Assembly: GCA_002390745.1 (NCBI GenBank)
Contig: DGQK01000007.1
Location: 62,001 to 126,000 of the forward strand
Origin: Bacteroidetes bacterium UBA4416
GTDB lineage: Bacteria; Bacteroidota; Bacteroidia; B-17B0; Aurantibacillaceae
DNA: 64,000 nt
Direction of reading: 5' to 3'
Positions 25,014 through 33,387 of this stretch are shown piece by piece; the first letter of the stretch is position 1; every line of letters starts with the position of its first letter. Below the pieces are notes generated by a model. That model had not been told where the DNA came from. It made no database searches and worked only from the letters and a program-made list of their open reading frames with translations. A program made the translations under genes and the position numbers.

Positions 25014-25970
25014 CTATTTCGCTATTTGTGCTAAAAATCCCTCCACATTCTGTGTCCATTGGGCCTTGTACTTTTTCAGGTAATTTTCATGCCCTGATTC
25101 CGGGTACAATTTCAGTTCCCTGTATCCGCCCAGGCGAGCGAAAATGCGGTCTGTTTCTGCGCGGCTCACATTAAGGTCCTTTTCGCCATACATCAGTAAG
25201 CTGGGGATTTTAATATGCGCTGCATAATCTGCCGGATTATGGGCAAAGGCGTTGAAGCCGTTCTCCAGGCCACCCCAGAACACCAGCAGAGTAGCCATTG
25301 GAAATGCAGGCACACGCATATTATGAAATCGCGCTTCCACGGTTTCCTGCATGGTCCCGAAAGGGCATTCCAGGATAAGCGCATCGGCCTGTATAGATGA
25401 ATCGCATACTGCTTTCATAATGGCTGCCGCGCCCATAGAGGTGCCGAATAAAATAACAGGTTGCTGCGTGCGCTCTTTCAGGTAGCGAAAGGCTGTGCAT
25501 ACCTGCTGTGCTTCATAAAAGCCAATAGTGGTCTGATTCCCTTCCGAGCCACCGGAGCCCATGAAATCGATCAAAAAAGTATCATAGCCCAGCTCATGAA
25601 ACACGTCCGATTTATCGAGCATAGAAGCTTTGTTGCCACTAAAGCCATGACAGATAAGCACGGTGCCTTTGGCGCTGTCAGCGGAAATGTACCAGCCTTC
25701 GATGCGCTTATTGCTTTGCAGGATTACCTGCTTGTAAGGCCCTGAAGGCTTACCCTTATTTTCAGGCCGCGGGTTGCTCACCCCAAATAGAAGAGCCTGA
25801 ACTTTAGCCGCAAACGAAAGCGCTTCGGGGTTCCCGGTTTTTTGAACACCGCTATCAGAAAAATGGGTGAATTTATAGGCATGAAAGGCGGCGATGACAT
25901 TCATCAGCACAAAGCCCGCGACTACGGTCCATAAGATTTTCCGAATCCTTGTTCTCCTCTTGCCAATCAT
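25014..25970 (-). CDS. Alpha/beta hydrolase, membrane-anchored
   Basis: This is a 318-residue protein from the ATG at 25970; the longer frame uses a TTG at 25982, which would overlap the osmC remnant. One N-terminal membrane helix (about 10-30) is followed by an alpha/beta hydrolase fold. The oxyanion segment is 'LICHGFSGN', the nucleophile elbow 'GTSMGAAAI' contains the catalytic Ser, and later come 'YGEKD' and 'GHENY' with the likely Asp and His. This matches BAAT/prolyl-oligopeptidase-like lipase/esterase families. The substrate is unknown; the catalytic domain probably faces the periplasm. Confidence 0.85.
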   Translation of the reverse strand: MIGKRRTRIRKILWTVVAGFVLMNVIAAFHAYKFTHFSDSGVQKTGNPEALSFAAKVQALLFGVSNPRPENKGKPSGPYKQVILQSNKRIEGWYISADSAKGTVLICHGFSGNKASMLDKSDVFHELGYDTFLIDFMGSGGSEGNQTTIGFYEAQQVCTAFRYLKERTQQPVILFGTSMGAAAIMKAVCDSSIQADALILECPFGTMQETVEARFHNMRVPAFPMATLLVFWGGLENGFNAFAHNPADYAAHIKIPSLLMYGEKDLNVSRAETDRIFARLGGYRELKLYPESGHENYLKKYKAQWTQNVEGFLAQIAK

Positions 25971-25982
25971 TCTGAAATTCAA

Positions 25983-26204
25983 TTACCTGGCCGGAGCTCC
26001 GGCGACATCTGTTTTCTGCCCGAATTCTTCGGGATTATATGTTGAGGCGGTGCCCCTGAAAGCCGGATCGGAAGAGGATTCAAGCTTTGGCTTGTTATTT
26101 TCCCACATGTGATGGCTCTTTTCCGTAAGAGCGGTAATTGCGATGCCCTTACCTGTATTTCCGGCCCATTGAACACTGAGTTGATACTGGTGTGATTGGC
26201 TCAT
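25983..26204 (-). pseudogene. Truncated OsmC-family peroxiredoxin gene (5' fragment)
   Basis: From the ATG at 26204 the frame encodes the N-terminus of an OsmC-type organic hydroperoxide reductase: 'HQYQLSVQWAGNTGKG', 'SSSDPAFRGTASTYNPEEF'. In intact homologues this continues into 'LLVASLSACHMLWYL', which carries the first catalytic Cys. Here the match stops after 'NPEEF', and 13 unrelated residues lead to a stop at 25983. The remaining half or more of the gene, including both catalytic Cys, is absent. The alpha/beta hydrolase starts 12 bp further on, so a deletion probably fused the fragment to that gene's upstream region. Confidence 0.75.
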
Positions 26205-26254
26205 AAGAAACAGTCCTGAAATACGGACGACCAGATACGGACGCTCTCTATAAA

Positions 26255-26286
26255 CAAAGCCCCCAGAATACATCGTGGGGGCTTTG
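26255..26286 (-). terminator. Terminator of the small membrane protein gene
   Basis: CAAAGCCCCCA pairs with TGGGGGCTTTG (11-bp stem, 10-nt loop). On the minus strand it is followed by TTTATAG, just after the stop at 26292. Confidence 0.65.
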
Positions 26287-26291
26287 CTGTG

Positions 26292-26504
26292 TTATTTGTT
26301 GATTTTTTTTCTGACCGGTTTTAGCTGCAATTTGATGATCTGCCCGAAACCAATCACCATAAAGGCTGCAAAGGTCGGGTAAAGAATCCACATGGTGCTA
26401 TTGACTGCAGGCATGCCGATAATCAGTGCAAATACCATGTGTAGCAGCGCTGTTAGAATCATCCCTACGGAACCGATGACAAAAAAAGGATTCATGTTTT
26501 TCAT
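26292..26504 (-). CDS. Small membrane protein, 70 residues
   Basis: Two transmembrane helices (about 5-28 and 36-57) are followed by a basic Lys/Arg tail. No family is recognised. The frame is bracketed by its own terminator and by the phaC terminator upstream, so it is an independent short transcription unit. The start is the second Met-rich position, 'MKNMNPF'; starting at codon 4 would also be reasonable. Confidence 0.6.
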   Translation of the reverse strand: MKNMNPFFVIGSVGMILTALLHMVFALIIGMPAVNSTMWILYPTFAAFMVIGFGQIIKLQLKPVRKKINK

Positions 26505-26590
26505 GATTGATGCTTTTTAAGGGGTTAAACTAAAATTCAATTACAGGTCTTATACTACCGGATCTGCAATTGGTTACAATAATACAATCA

Positions 26591-26622
26591 AAAAGTCCTC
26601 ACGATACTTCATGAGGACTTTT
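26591..26622 (-). terminator. Terminator downstream of phaC
   Basis: AAAAGTCCTCA pairs with TGAGGACTTTT (11-bp stem, 10-nt loop), with T-runs in both directions. It sits about 20 bp after the phaC stop on the minus strand. Confidence 0.8.
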
Positions 26623-26644
26623 TTTAACATTATTCAACGTTTCC

Positions 26645-27691
26645 TTAATCCCTCTTTTTAAGCCACTGCGCCACAGCCGGCGTCAGTTCCTTTTGCGAGC
26701 GGCTTCCCACGAACACGCCGATATGGCCGCCTTTGAAGCTGTACAATTCTTTATCATTTGTGCCCACGTAATCATTCAATGGAATAGTGGCTGCCGGCGG
26801 CACGAGGTGATCTTCGGTAGCGTAAATATTCAATAAGCCGCAAGTCAGGTTTTTCAGGTTCACTTTTTTGCCTCCCACTTCCAGCTCTCCTTTGATGAGC
26901 TTATTGCCCTGGTACAGGTCTTTCATAAACTGCCTGTAGCACTCTCCGGCCTGGTCGGGGCTTTCGCTGATCCATTTTTCCATGCGCAGGAAATTCAAGA
27001 GTTTGTCTTTATCATCCATAGAGCTGCTCAGCGTTTGCTGCTTCTGCAATTTCATCATCGGCTTGAGCATATCAAAGCCCTGGTTGAGGAAATCGCCCGG
27101 GATGAGGCCATCGAAGCCATCCACAAGGGTATCGAAATCCATGTCCTTACTCCAACGGAACAGCAAACCGTCGTTGGTGCTGAAATCAACAGGCGTTACA
27201 TGCGTCACGAGGTTCTTTACCTTATTGGGATACAGGGAGGAATAGATCACGCTAAAGGTGCCGCCCTGGCAAATGCTCAGGATATTGATCTTTTCCATCC
27301 GGTGTTTTTTACGGATAAAATCCACGCAGTTATTGATGTAACCATTGATGTAATCGTCCATGCTGAGGAAGCGGTCGGCCTTCGATGGGTTGCCCCAATC
27401 GATCAGGTAAATATCGAGGCCGGCATCCAGCAGGTTTTTAATGTAGCTGCGGTCGGGCTGGATATCCAGCATTTTATAGGTATTCACCAATGCATACACA
27501 ATCAGCACCGGTGTTTTATACGTAGGGTCCGTGTCTCTGTTGTACCTGTAAAGGGTCAGTTTGTCTTCCTGATAAACTGGCGTTTTAGGAGTGGTTGCAA
27601 TATCCACTTCATGGATCTCATTGAGCGTTTCATAGCTTTTCAGCATTTTACTGCTCATGTTGGTGATCTCTTCTAATAATGTATGTTCCAT
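26645..27691 (-). CDS. phaC: Class III poly(R)-hydroxyalkanoic acid synthase, catalytic subunit
   Basis: This 348-residue protein polymerises (R)-3-hydroxyacyl-CoA into polyhydroxyalkanoate at the granule surface. The triad is complete: Cys141 in 'SICQGGTF', Asp294 in 'ATEDHLVPP' and His323 in 'GGHIGVF'. The Cys-Asp and Cys-His distances (153 and 182) equal those of the Allochromatium vinosum class III enzyme. The first Gly of the lipase-like box is replaced by Ser (S-x-C-x-G-G). The short length without an N-terminal extension is typical of class III, which needs PhaE. phaE lies directly upstream, with a terminator between the two genes, so they may form separate or partially read-through transcripts. 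Confidence 0.92.
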   Translation of the reverse strand: MEHTLLEEITNMSSKMLKSYETLNEIHEVDIATTPKTPVYQEDKLTLYRYNRDTDPTYKTPVLIVYALVNTYKMLDIQPDRSYIKNLLDAGLDIYLIDWGNPSKADRFLSMDDYINGYINNCVDFIRKKHRMEKINILSICQGGTFSVIYSSLYPNKVKNLVTHVTPVDFSTNDGLLFRWSKDMDFDTLVDGFDGLIPGDFLNQGFDMLKPMMKLQKQQTLSSSMDDKDKLLNFLRMEKWISESPDQAGECYRQFMKDLYQGNKLIKGELEVGGKKVNLKNLTCGLLNIYATEDHLVPPAATIPLNDYVGTNDKELYSFKGGHIGVFVGSRSQKELTPAVAQWLKKRD

Positions 27692-27740
27692 GTGACCGGG
27701 TGATTTATTTTCTTAATTATACACTTGCTTCTTTACAAAA

Positions 27741-27770
27741 AAGGCTGCCCACAAACACATTGGCAGCCTT
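27741..27770 (-). terminator. Terminator between phaE and phaC
   Basis: AAGGCTGCC pairs with GGCAGCCTT (9-bp stem, 12-nt loop), followed on the minus strand by a run of T. It lies 35 bp after the phaE stop and about 50 bp before the phaC start, so it may attenuate phaC transcription relative to phaE. Confidence 0.75.
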
Positions 27771-27804
27771 CTTATGATTGTGCTATGAACACAAAAAGAT
27801 GGAG

Positions 27805-29163
27805 TTATTTCTTTTTACCTTTCGCCTTTTCCTCTTCAAACAGTTCTACGGAAGCTGCATTTTGCATAGCCAGCTTGGTTTGCAGGTCTTTGACGGTTTT
27901 CTTAAGGTCATGGATGGTTTTGTACACCTCTTCCATTTCACTTTTGAATGCGATCGGGTATTGCGCAAATACATTCTCAAATTGCTTTTGGAAATGTTTT
28001 TTCACTTCCATAGTCAATGTTAAGGCATCTGCTTTTACTTTAGAGAATTCGTCGGTAGCAAACAGATCGGAAAATGTTTTCTCGTTGGTTTTGATCCATT
28101 CGTTATACATTTCCTGTGCAGTAGGCAGGGTATAAGTACCGGCAGCCATGTTTTTGTATTTCTCCTGGGTTTCTTTAGCTAAAGTTTCCATGGAAGCCTG
28201 CATGGTTTTGTACAGCTGGGATTGCAGTTCGGATTGCTTAATGCTGTATTCAGTTACTTTATCCAGCAACTCGATGGTCGCTTCCACATTTTCCTTTTCT
28301 TTTCCCGGGTTAGCCAGTTTCAGCAAAGGTTCGAATGTTTTGGCAAAAATGTTATTCATTTTAGAGTACAGCTCTTTCATCTGCTCGGAGTTGCCTGAAA
28401 ATAACTCAGGGAACTGAGCCGACATATTCTGCATTTGCGCATAATATTCTTTTCCTAAACCGTTCTGGTTCACAAAAAAGTTCTGCATTTGCCTGGTAGC
28501 ATTGTCAAACACCTCTTTAAGGCTGTTGTTATTAAAGAACGAGCCGAACATCTGCTCAGTCATGTTCTTGTAGTTATCAGCCGAATAGATCGACTTCCAG
28601 GTTTCGGCGCTGAAATCCGCGTTTTTAAGGGCAGTCATCATTGGCTGGAACATTTCCTGTGCTTTCATGAACACCTGGTTTCCTTCAAACATGTTTTTGA
28701 ACATATCCTTATTGAAGGGGTTCTTCAGGTTGCTTGAAAATGTGTCATAAGATGCATTCATAGAATTCATCCAGCTGTTGTAAATATTGGTCCAGGCATT
28801 GTTCATGGTCGAGAAGCTATTGTTATAGTCATTCACGTTCTTACCATAGTTTACCATAGAATTGTAGATGCTCTGGTTGAAATCGGTCATTTGCTTCAAG
28901 CCTGACATCTGCTGGTTATACCAGTTTTTGAAGAATTCTTCAGGTTTTACCTCGTTGGCAAAAGGATTGGCAGCATGGCCGCCCATTCCGTTGAACAGAG
29001 AAGCTTGTTTTTCCATCATATCCTTATAGAAAGACTGGCTTTCGGCCACTACATTTCCTGAGGCAAAAGCCGATTGGAATTTTTTGGCAGAATCCATCCA
29101 GGCATTCATGGCATTTGCCTGTGCGTCCATCATAGTGTCGATGATTGGGTTGTTGGTTTTCAT
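27805..29163 (-). CDS. phaE: Poly(R)-hydroxyalkanoic acid synthase subunit PhaE
   Basis: This is a 452-residue protein from the ATG at 29163 ('MKTNNPIIDTMMDAQANAMN'); the open frame extends further upstream but without a credible start. It is almost wholly helical, rich in Met, Asn, Gln, Phe and Lys. The class III PhaE pattern is repeated 'W...M' helices, a 'NPF' segment, and a C-terminal coiled coil ('VYKTIHDLKKTVKDLQTKL'). PhaE activates PhaC and has phasin-like granule contacts. It is longer than the roughly 360 residues of the best-studied PhaE. The Lys-rich tail may bind granules or nucleic acid. Confidence 0.85.
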   Translation of the reverse strand: MKTNNPIIDTMMDAQANAMNAWMDSAKKFQSAFASGNVVAESQSFYKDMMEKQASLFNGMGGHAANPFANEVKPEEFFKNWYNQQMSGLKQMTDFNQSIYNSMVNYGKNVNDYNNSFSTMNNAWTNIYNSWMNSMNASYDTFSSNLKNPFNKDMFKNMFEGNQVFMKAQEMFQPMMTALKNADFSAETWKSIYSADNYKNMTEQMFGSFFNNNSLKEVFDNATRQMQNFFVNQNGLGKEYYAQMQNMSAQFPELFSGNSEQMKELYSKMNNIFAKTFEPLLKLANPGKEKENVEATIELLDKVTEYSIKQSELQSQLYKTMQASMETLAKETQEKYKNMAAGTYTLPTAQEMYNEWIKTNEKTFSDLFATDEFSKVKADALTLTMEVKKHFQKQFENVFAQYPIAFKSEMEEVYKTIHDLKKTVKDLQTKLAMQNAASVELFEEEKAKGKKK

Positions 29164-29412
29164 TTTTAACGTTTTAAAATATATGTGTAAATCAAGAATT
29201 CTGCTTACAGAACTGAAAATCAATTAAATACAAGCTCCCTTTGAAATTCGCTGCAAATGTCGTCAATTTTTCCGATACGTGTCAAGTAAATTCGTATTAA
29301 TTTTTTGTTAAATAGTCGTAAAAATAATTTACTTGGTCTAAACTTAAATATCATCTCAAATCCTTGACATTATCGATTTTTTTTTTGAAAATTACCTGAA
29401 ACAAACCTATTT

Positions 29413-29820
29413 ATGATTGAAAACGGACAAACTTACACGCACGAATTCTCATTTACACAGGACGAAGTGAACCGCTTTGCGGAAGTAACCGGCGACAAAA
29501 ACCCTGTCCACATTGATGCAGCCTATGCGGCAAAAACCATGTTCAAACGCCCTATCATGCATGGCATGCTTGGAGCCTCCTTGTTCAGTAAAGTATTCGG
29601 CGTACTGTTTCCCGGCGAAGGCACCATCTACCTGAAGCAATCGCTGAGCTTTCTGAAGCCGATGTACATTGACACGAAATACGAGGCTGTTTTTACGGTA
29701 AAGGAAGTGATCAAAGATAAACACCGCGCAGTGATTGAAACCCTCATCAAGGATAAAGAGACCGGGAATGTATGCACGAGCGGGGAAGCAACCGTGATGA
29801 ATGTGGATAAGATCAACTAA
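29413..29820 (+). CDS. phaJ: MaoC-type (R)-specific enoyl-CoA hydratase (PhaJ-like)
   Basis: This 135-residue hot-dog protein has the catalytic Asp28-x4-His33 of the PhaJ/MaoC hydratase signature ('VTGDKNPVHID') and the following 'KRPIMHGML' segment. PhaJ converts trans-2-enoyl-CoA from beta-oxidation into (R)-3-hydroxyacyl-CoA for PHA synthesis. It is divergent from phaE (249-bp shared intergenic) and on the same strand as phaB, 550 bp downstream, which supports a PHA role. It could also serve general fatty-acid metabolism. Confidence 0.85.
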   Translation: MIENGQTYTHEFSFTQDEVNRFAEVTGDKNPVHIDAAYAAKTMFKRPIMHGMLGASLFSKVFGVLFPGEGTIYLKQSLSFLKPMYIDTKYEAVFTVKEVIKDKHRAVIETLIKDKETGNVCTSGEATVMNVDKIN

Positions 29821-29901
29821 CTATTCCGGATAAATACGACTGAAACCACGCATTAAGGCATTCATGTATTCGTATTTAGATTCATAATCATTTAAAAGAC
29901 C

Positions 29902-30351
29902 ATGCCTGACAGCGTCGACTGCATAGAGTTTTCATACATCGGAAAAACCATTGAGGCTTCGGGGCTGATGGACACTTGGTTCAAAAACATCCGGCTGACT
30001 GTTTTCGACGACCTGCCTGCGGTCAATGTATTTGCCGATAATAAAGAGCTTGGCATCGAGCTTTCCATCAATGATGACGGCACCATACAGGCGATCTTCA
30101 TGTTCAGGCATTCACCGCTCACACCGCCTGTATCAGGCAGCTTTGATCTGTCGAGGACTGAGCTGAAGAAAAAATTAGGGTCCCCGTCCTTTTCTTTTGA
30201 AAAGGATTTGAGTGAGCCTTATGAGTTTATGTGGAGAAGCAACGACAAATGGCTGAGCCCTGATCAATCGACCTATATCTCGTTTACCTACAATGAAGAT
30301 GAATCCCACATTTTTCAGATAGCAATCGGTGACCACACACAATTCAACTAA
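29902..30351 (+). CDS. Hypothetical protein between phaJ and phaB
   Basis: This 149-residue acidic cytosolic protein is rich in short strands and aromatic residues ('FEKDLSEPYEFMWRSNDKW'). I do not recognise the family. The size and style resemble small polymorphic-toxin immunity or DUF6392-like proteins, but no toxin is nearby. It lies 81 bp after phaJ and 18 bp before phaB on the same strand, so it is probably transcribed with the PHA genes. Confidence 0.65.
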   Translation: MPDSVDCIEFSYIGKTIEASGLMDTWFKNIRLTVFDDLPAVNVFADNKELGIELSINDDGTIQAIFMFRHSPLTPPVSGSFDLSRTELKKKLGSPSFSFEKDLSEPYEFMWRSNDKWLSPDQSTYISFTYNEDESHIFQIAIGDHTQFN

Positions 30352-30369
30352 TTAAAACCCTCCATAATT

Positions 30370-31119
30370 ATGACTCAATCAAACAACAAGCGTACGGTAT
30401 TGGTGACAGGTGCTACGGGCGGCCTGGGTACTGCCATGTGCAAAAAGCTTCACAGCGAAGGATTCAGGGTAGTCGGAAATTTTCACACGAAGGAAAAAGC
30501 CGAAAAATGGACTCAGCAGATGAATAAGGAAGGTATACACATCGAGCTGTTTCACGGCGATGTGAGCGACTTCGACAGTGCTGGCAACATGATCAAGGAG
30601 ATTGAAGCCAGGTACGGCCACATCGACACGCTCGTGAACAATGCCGGCATCACACGCGACGGGCGTTTGATCAACATGAAACCGGAAGACTGGCATGCCG
30701 TGATCGGCACCAACCTCAATTCGGTGTTCAACTGCACGCGGCATGTCATCCAGGGCATGATAGAGCGTAACTTCGGGCGCATCATCAATATCTCTTCGGT
30801 AAACGGCCAACGCGGGCAATTCGGGCAAACAAATTACTCGGCTGCCAAAGCGGGTATGCACGGCTTCACCAAATCCCTTGCCATGGAAGTGGCCAAATAC
30901 GGAGTCACCGTCAATACGATCTCGCCGGGCTACATCGGTACCGATATGGTAATGGCGGTTCCGGAAAAAGTGTTGAACCAGATCGTAGGACAGGTGCCGA
31001 TGGGCCGTCTGGGCGGTACGCACGAAGTGGCGCACCTGGTGGCTTTCCTCGCAAGCGAGGAAACAAGTTTTATCACCGGCGCCAACTACAGCATCAACGG
31101 CGGGCAGCACGTATATTAA
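30370..31119 (+). CDS. phaB: Acetoacetyl-CoA reductase (SDR family)
   Basis: This 249-residue short-chain dehydrogenase has the cofactor loop 'TGATGGLG' (13-20), 'NNAGITRDGRL' (90-100), Asn115, Ser143, Tyr156 and Lys160 ('YSAAKAG'). The 'NNAGITRD' and 'GYIGTDMV' motifs are those of PhaB rather than FabG, although FabG-like activity cannot be excluded. PhaB reduces acetoacetyl-CoA with NADPH to (R)-3-hydroxybutyryl-CoA, the substrate of the adjacent PhaC/PhaE. No beta-ketothiolase (phaA) is in the window. Confidence 0.9.
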   Translation: MTQSNNKRTVLVTGATGGLGTAMCKKLHSEGFRVVGNFHTKEKAEKWTQQMNKEGIHIELFHGDVSDFDSAGNMIKEIEARYGHIDTLVNNAGITRDGRLINMKPEDWHAVIGTNLNSVFNCTRHVIQGMIERNFGRIINISSVNGQRGQFGQTNYSAAKAGMHGFTKSLAMEVAKYGVTVNTISPGYIGTDMVMAVPEKVLNQIVGQVPMGRLGGTHEVAHLVAFLASEETSFITGANYSINGGQHVY

Positions 31120-31138
31120 ACAGTCTTTTGGTTTTATC

Positions 31139-31762
31139 ATGGGGAAGAAAAATCCTGGCGTAGACGCTTATATCGACAAATCGGAAGACTTTGCAAAGCC
31201 CATCCTGAAGCATCTCCGTGCACTGGTGCATAAGGTTTGTCCGGATGTACAGGAAATTATCAAGTGGAGCTCACCTCATTTTGATTATAAGAACGGACCG
31301 ATGTGTCACATGGCCTCCTTCAAAAAGCACTGTGCCTTTGGTTTCTGGAAAGCGGCATTGATGAAAGACGAGAAACTGATGGCTACCGCGAAATCGGAAG
31401 AAGCGATGGGGCACCTGGGAAAAATCACGTCTTTAAAAGACCTTCCGTCCGATAAGGTTTTGACTGCTTATATCAAAGAGGCAATGAAGCTGAACGAGGA
31501 CGGCATCAGGCTTCCCTCCAGATCAAAGCCTGCCAGCGACGCCCAAAAGGAAGCGCTGAAAACACCGGACTACCTGGTGCTGAGTTTTAAGAAGCATCAG
31601 GAAGCGAAGGCCGTATTTGAAGCATTCAGCTATTCCAACAAAAAAGATTACATCGAATGGCTGGAAGAAGCCAAAACCGAAGCTACACGCAACAAGCGCC
31701 TGGAAACCGCCCTGGAGTGGATGGCAGAAGGAAAGACCAGGCACTGGAAGTATAAAAAATGA
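31139..31762 (+). CDS. DUF1801 / YdeI family protein
   Basis: This 207-residue protein has an N-terminal DUF1801 domain ('PDVQEIIKWSSPHFDYKNGP', 'FGFWKAAL', about 18-110) and a C-terminal YdeI-type helical domain ('YIEWLEEAKTEATRNKRLET', about 160-200). These proteins are widespread, cytosolic and poorly characterised; one Bacillus member is tied to iron or envelope stress. It is 19 bp after phaB and ends at a strong terminator, so it may ride on the PHA transcript. Confidence 0.88.
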   Translation: MGKKNPGVDAYIDKSEDFAKPILKHLRALVHKVCPDVQEIIKWSSPHFDYKNGPMCHMASFKKHCAFGFWKAALMKDEKLMATAKSEEAMGHLGKITSLKDLPSDKVLTAYIKEAMKLNEDGIRLPSRSKPASDAQKEALKTPDYLVLSFKKHQEAKAVFEAFSYSNKKDYIEWLEEAKTEATRNKRLETALEWMAEGKTRHWKYKK

Positions 31763-31781
31763 TTCCCTGAGTTTTCATAAA

Positions 31782-31812
31782 AAAAAGCGCCACGGTCCTC
31801 GTGGCGCTTTTT
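31782..31812 (+). terminator. Bidirectional terminator
   Basis: AAAAAGCGCCACG pairs with CGTGGCGCTTTTT around a 5-nt loop. It sits between the convergent DUF1801 and MFS transporter genes, with A/T runs on both sides. Confidence 0.85.
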
Positions 31813-31827
31813 CATGTCGCATATGGA

Positions 31828-33150
31828 TCAATGAGATGAACTCACTGCATTCACTGTGGTGTTTGCCACGGCCTGCTGTTTCTTTTTCACGATCAGGCTC
31901 ACGCGGTATACCATAAAGATGCAGACCACCGTAATGCCCACCATCACCCAGCCCAGGGTATCGAAATGCTCTATCGGGCTATTGTTGCTGGCCTGGAAAA
32001 CAATGAGCCCGCTTACACCGGCGGCGAGGCCTCCGGCCATTTGCTGCAGGGATGAGTTGATGCTCATGAAGGCGCCCCTGTCCTGCATGTCGGGCAGGGC
32101 TGTAGTGAGCGCCATCGAGGGCACCATGCGGCTCATGATCCCGATCATCATCAGCACGTTTACCACCATCACCACCCAGAGGGGCACCGGCGTGAGCGTC
32201 GTGTAGATCATCACCACCACCATCATCCATATGGAGGCAAGTGTAAACAGGGTGAACTTATTCACCTTATCCGCCAGTTTCCCGATCAGGGGCATTATGA
32301 TGAGGGAGCTGATGCCTGCTACCATGAACAGGGAAGGCAATTGCTCTTTGGTAAGGTGAAGGTTGTTGATGGCGTAGGCGCTTCCCCAGGGCATGATCAT
32401 AAAACCGCCCAGCGACAGCAGGGCTGTGGCCAGAAAGCCAACCCTGTACTCCCGTTTGCCCAGGGTATGTATCAAATGCTCAAAGGCGTTCTTTTCGTGC
32501 CTGATCTCCAGGTGCCTGGTGATGGGTTTCATTCTCACCATGATCACCAGCCAGATGATGGCTGCGAGGCCGACAATCATAAAGAAAGGCGCCTGCCAGC
32601 CGAGCTTGTTGGCAATGGCCAGGCTGATGGGAATACCGAGCACCTGGCTGGCGCCGAAGCCCATTTGCATAAAGCCCATCACACGCCCCCGTTGGTGAAA
32701 GGAAAACAGATCCGCCACGATAGCCATAGAGATGGAACCGATGACGCCGCCGAAAATACCCGTGAAGATACGGGCTGCAATCAGTAAAGGATAACTTGTT
32801 GCCAGACCGCAGAACAAGGTGCCAACAATGAAGCCGATGTAAAAGAACAGCAATAGCTTTTTACGGTCGAAGCTGTCGGCAAAGCCTGCCGTTAAGAGCC
32901 CGGAGATACCGGCGCTGATGCCGTAGCTTAAAACGGCAAAGCCGAATTGTTTGGTGGTAAGGCTCATGGATTTCATCAGCAGATCGCCCAGGGGCGACAT
33001 CACCATGAAGTCGAGCACAACGGTAAATTGCGTGAGGGCCAGCAGCACGATGACCAGCACCTGGTAGCTGCTGAATTTTGGGGTATCCGGTGGTGCGGCG
33101 GCAGGGGCTGCGGAGTTGGGTTGCTTTGAAGCGGGTAGTGTTGTTTCCAT
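31828..33150 (-). CDS. Major facilitator superfamily transporter
   Basis: This 440-residue protein has about twelve hydrophobic segments. Motif A-like 'GFADSFDRKKLLLF' follows helix 2, and 'GKLADKVNKFTLF' occupies the equivalent loop in the second half. The N-terminus is Pro/Ala-rich and cytosolic. This is a drug/metabolite exporter type of MFS. It is the last gene of an operon with a small HMA-like protein and a TetR regulator, the usual design of a ligand-induced exporter. Substrate unknown. Confidence 0.9.
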   Translation of the reverse strand: METTLPASKQPNSAAPAAAPPDTPKFSSYQVLVIVLLALTQFTVVLDFMVMSPLGDLLMKSMSLTTKQFGFAVLSYGISAGISGLLTAGFADSFDRKKLLLFFYIGFIVGTLFCGLATSYPLLIAARIFTGIFGGVIGSISMAIVADLFSFHQRGRVMGFMQMGFGASQVLGIPISLAIANKLGWQAPFFMIVGLAAIIWLVIMVRMKPITRHLEIRHEKNAFEHLIHTLGKREYRVGFLATALLSLGGFMIMPWGSAYAINNLHLTKEQLPSLFMVAGISSLIIMPLIGKLADKVNKFTLFTLASIWMMVVVMIYTTLTPVPLWVVMVVNVLMMIGIMSRMVPSMALTTALPDMQDRGAFMSINSSLQQMAGGLAAGVSGLIVFQASNNSPIEHFDTLGWVMVGITVVCIFMVYRVSLIVKKKQQAVANTTVNAVSSSH

Positions 33151-33161
33151 GAATAAAAAAA

Positions 33162-33377
33162 TTAATCGGGAAGCTCCTCGCAGAAAAATCCTGCTGTGCT
33201 AACCCTGTGAATGATATCTGTTGTGTTATTAATCCTGGATTCGATCCGGAGAACCTTGTCAATGTCCTCCCGGTCTATATTCCAGCCGATGATCGATGTT
33301 TCTGCATTGAGCAGGACACTGATCTCTTTGTGCGCTTCTTCTGTGTCTACATTGGTTTTAAAGATCAAGATGTGCAT
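33162..33377 (-). CDS. Small HMA-like fold protein lacking the CxxC motif
   Basis: The 71-residue protein shows the beta-alpha-beta-beta-alpha-beta pattern of heavy-metal-associated domains ('MHILIFKTNV', 'GWNIDREDIDKVLRIES', 'IIHRVSTAGFFCEELPD'). There is no metal-binding Cys-x2-Cys in the first loop; the single Cys is near the C-terminus. It lies 11 bp upstream of the MFS gene and 10 bp downstream of the TetR gene in the same operon. Function unknown. Confidence 0.6.
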   Translation of the reverse strand: MHILIFKTNVDTEEAHKEISVLLNAETSIIGWNIDREDIDKVLRIESRINNTTDIIHRVSTAGFFCEELPD

Positions 33378-33387
33378 GGTACATGGT

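Noticed and set aside
30379..31140. Long minus-strand open frame (253 codons) opposite phaB
   Set aside because: Antisense shadow of a strongly conserved SDR gene.
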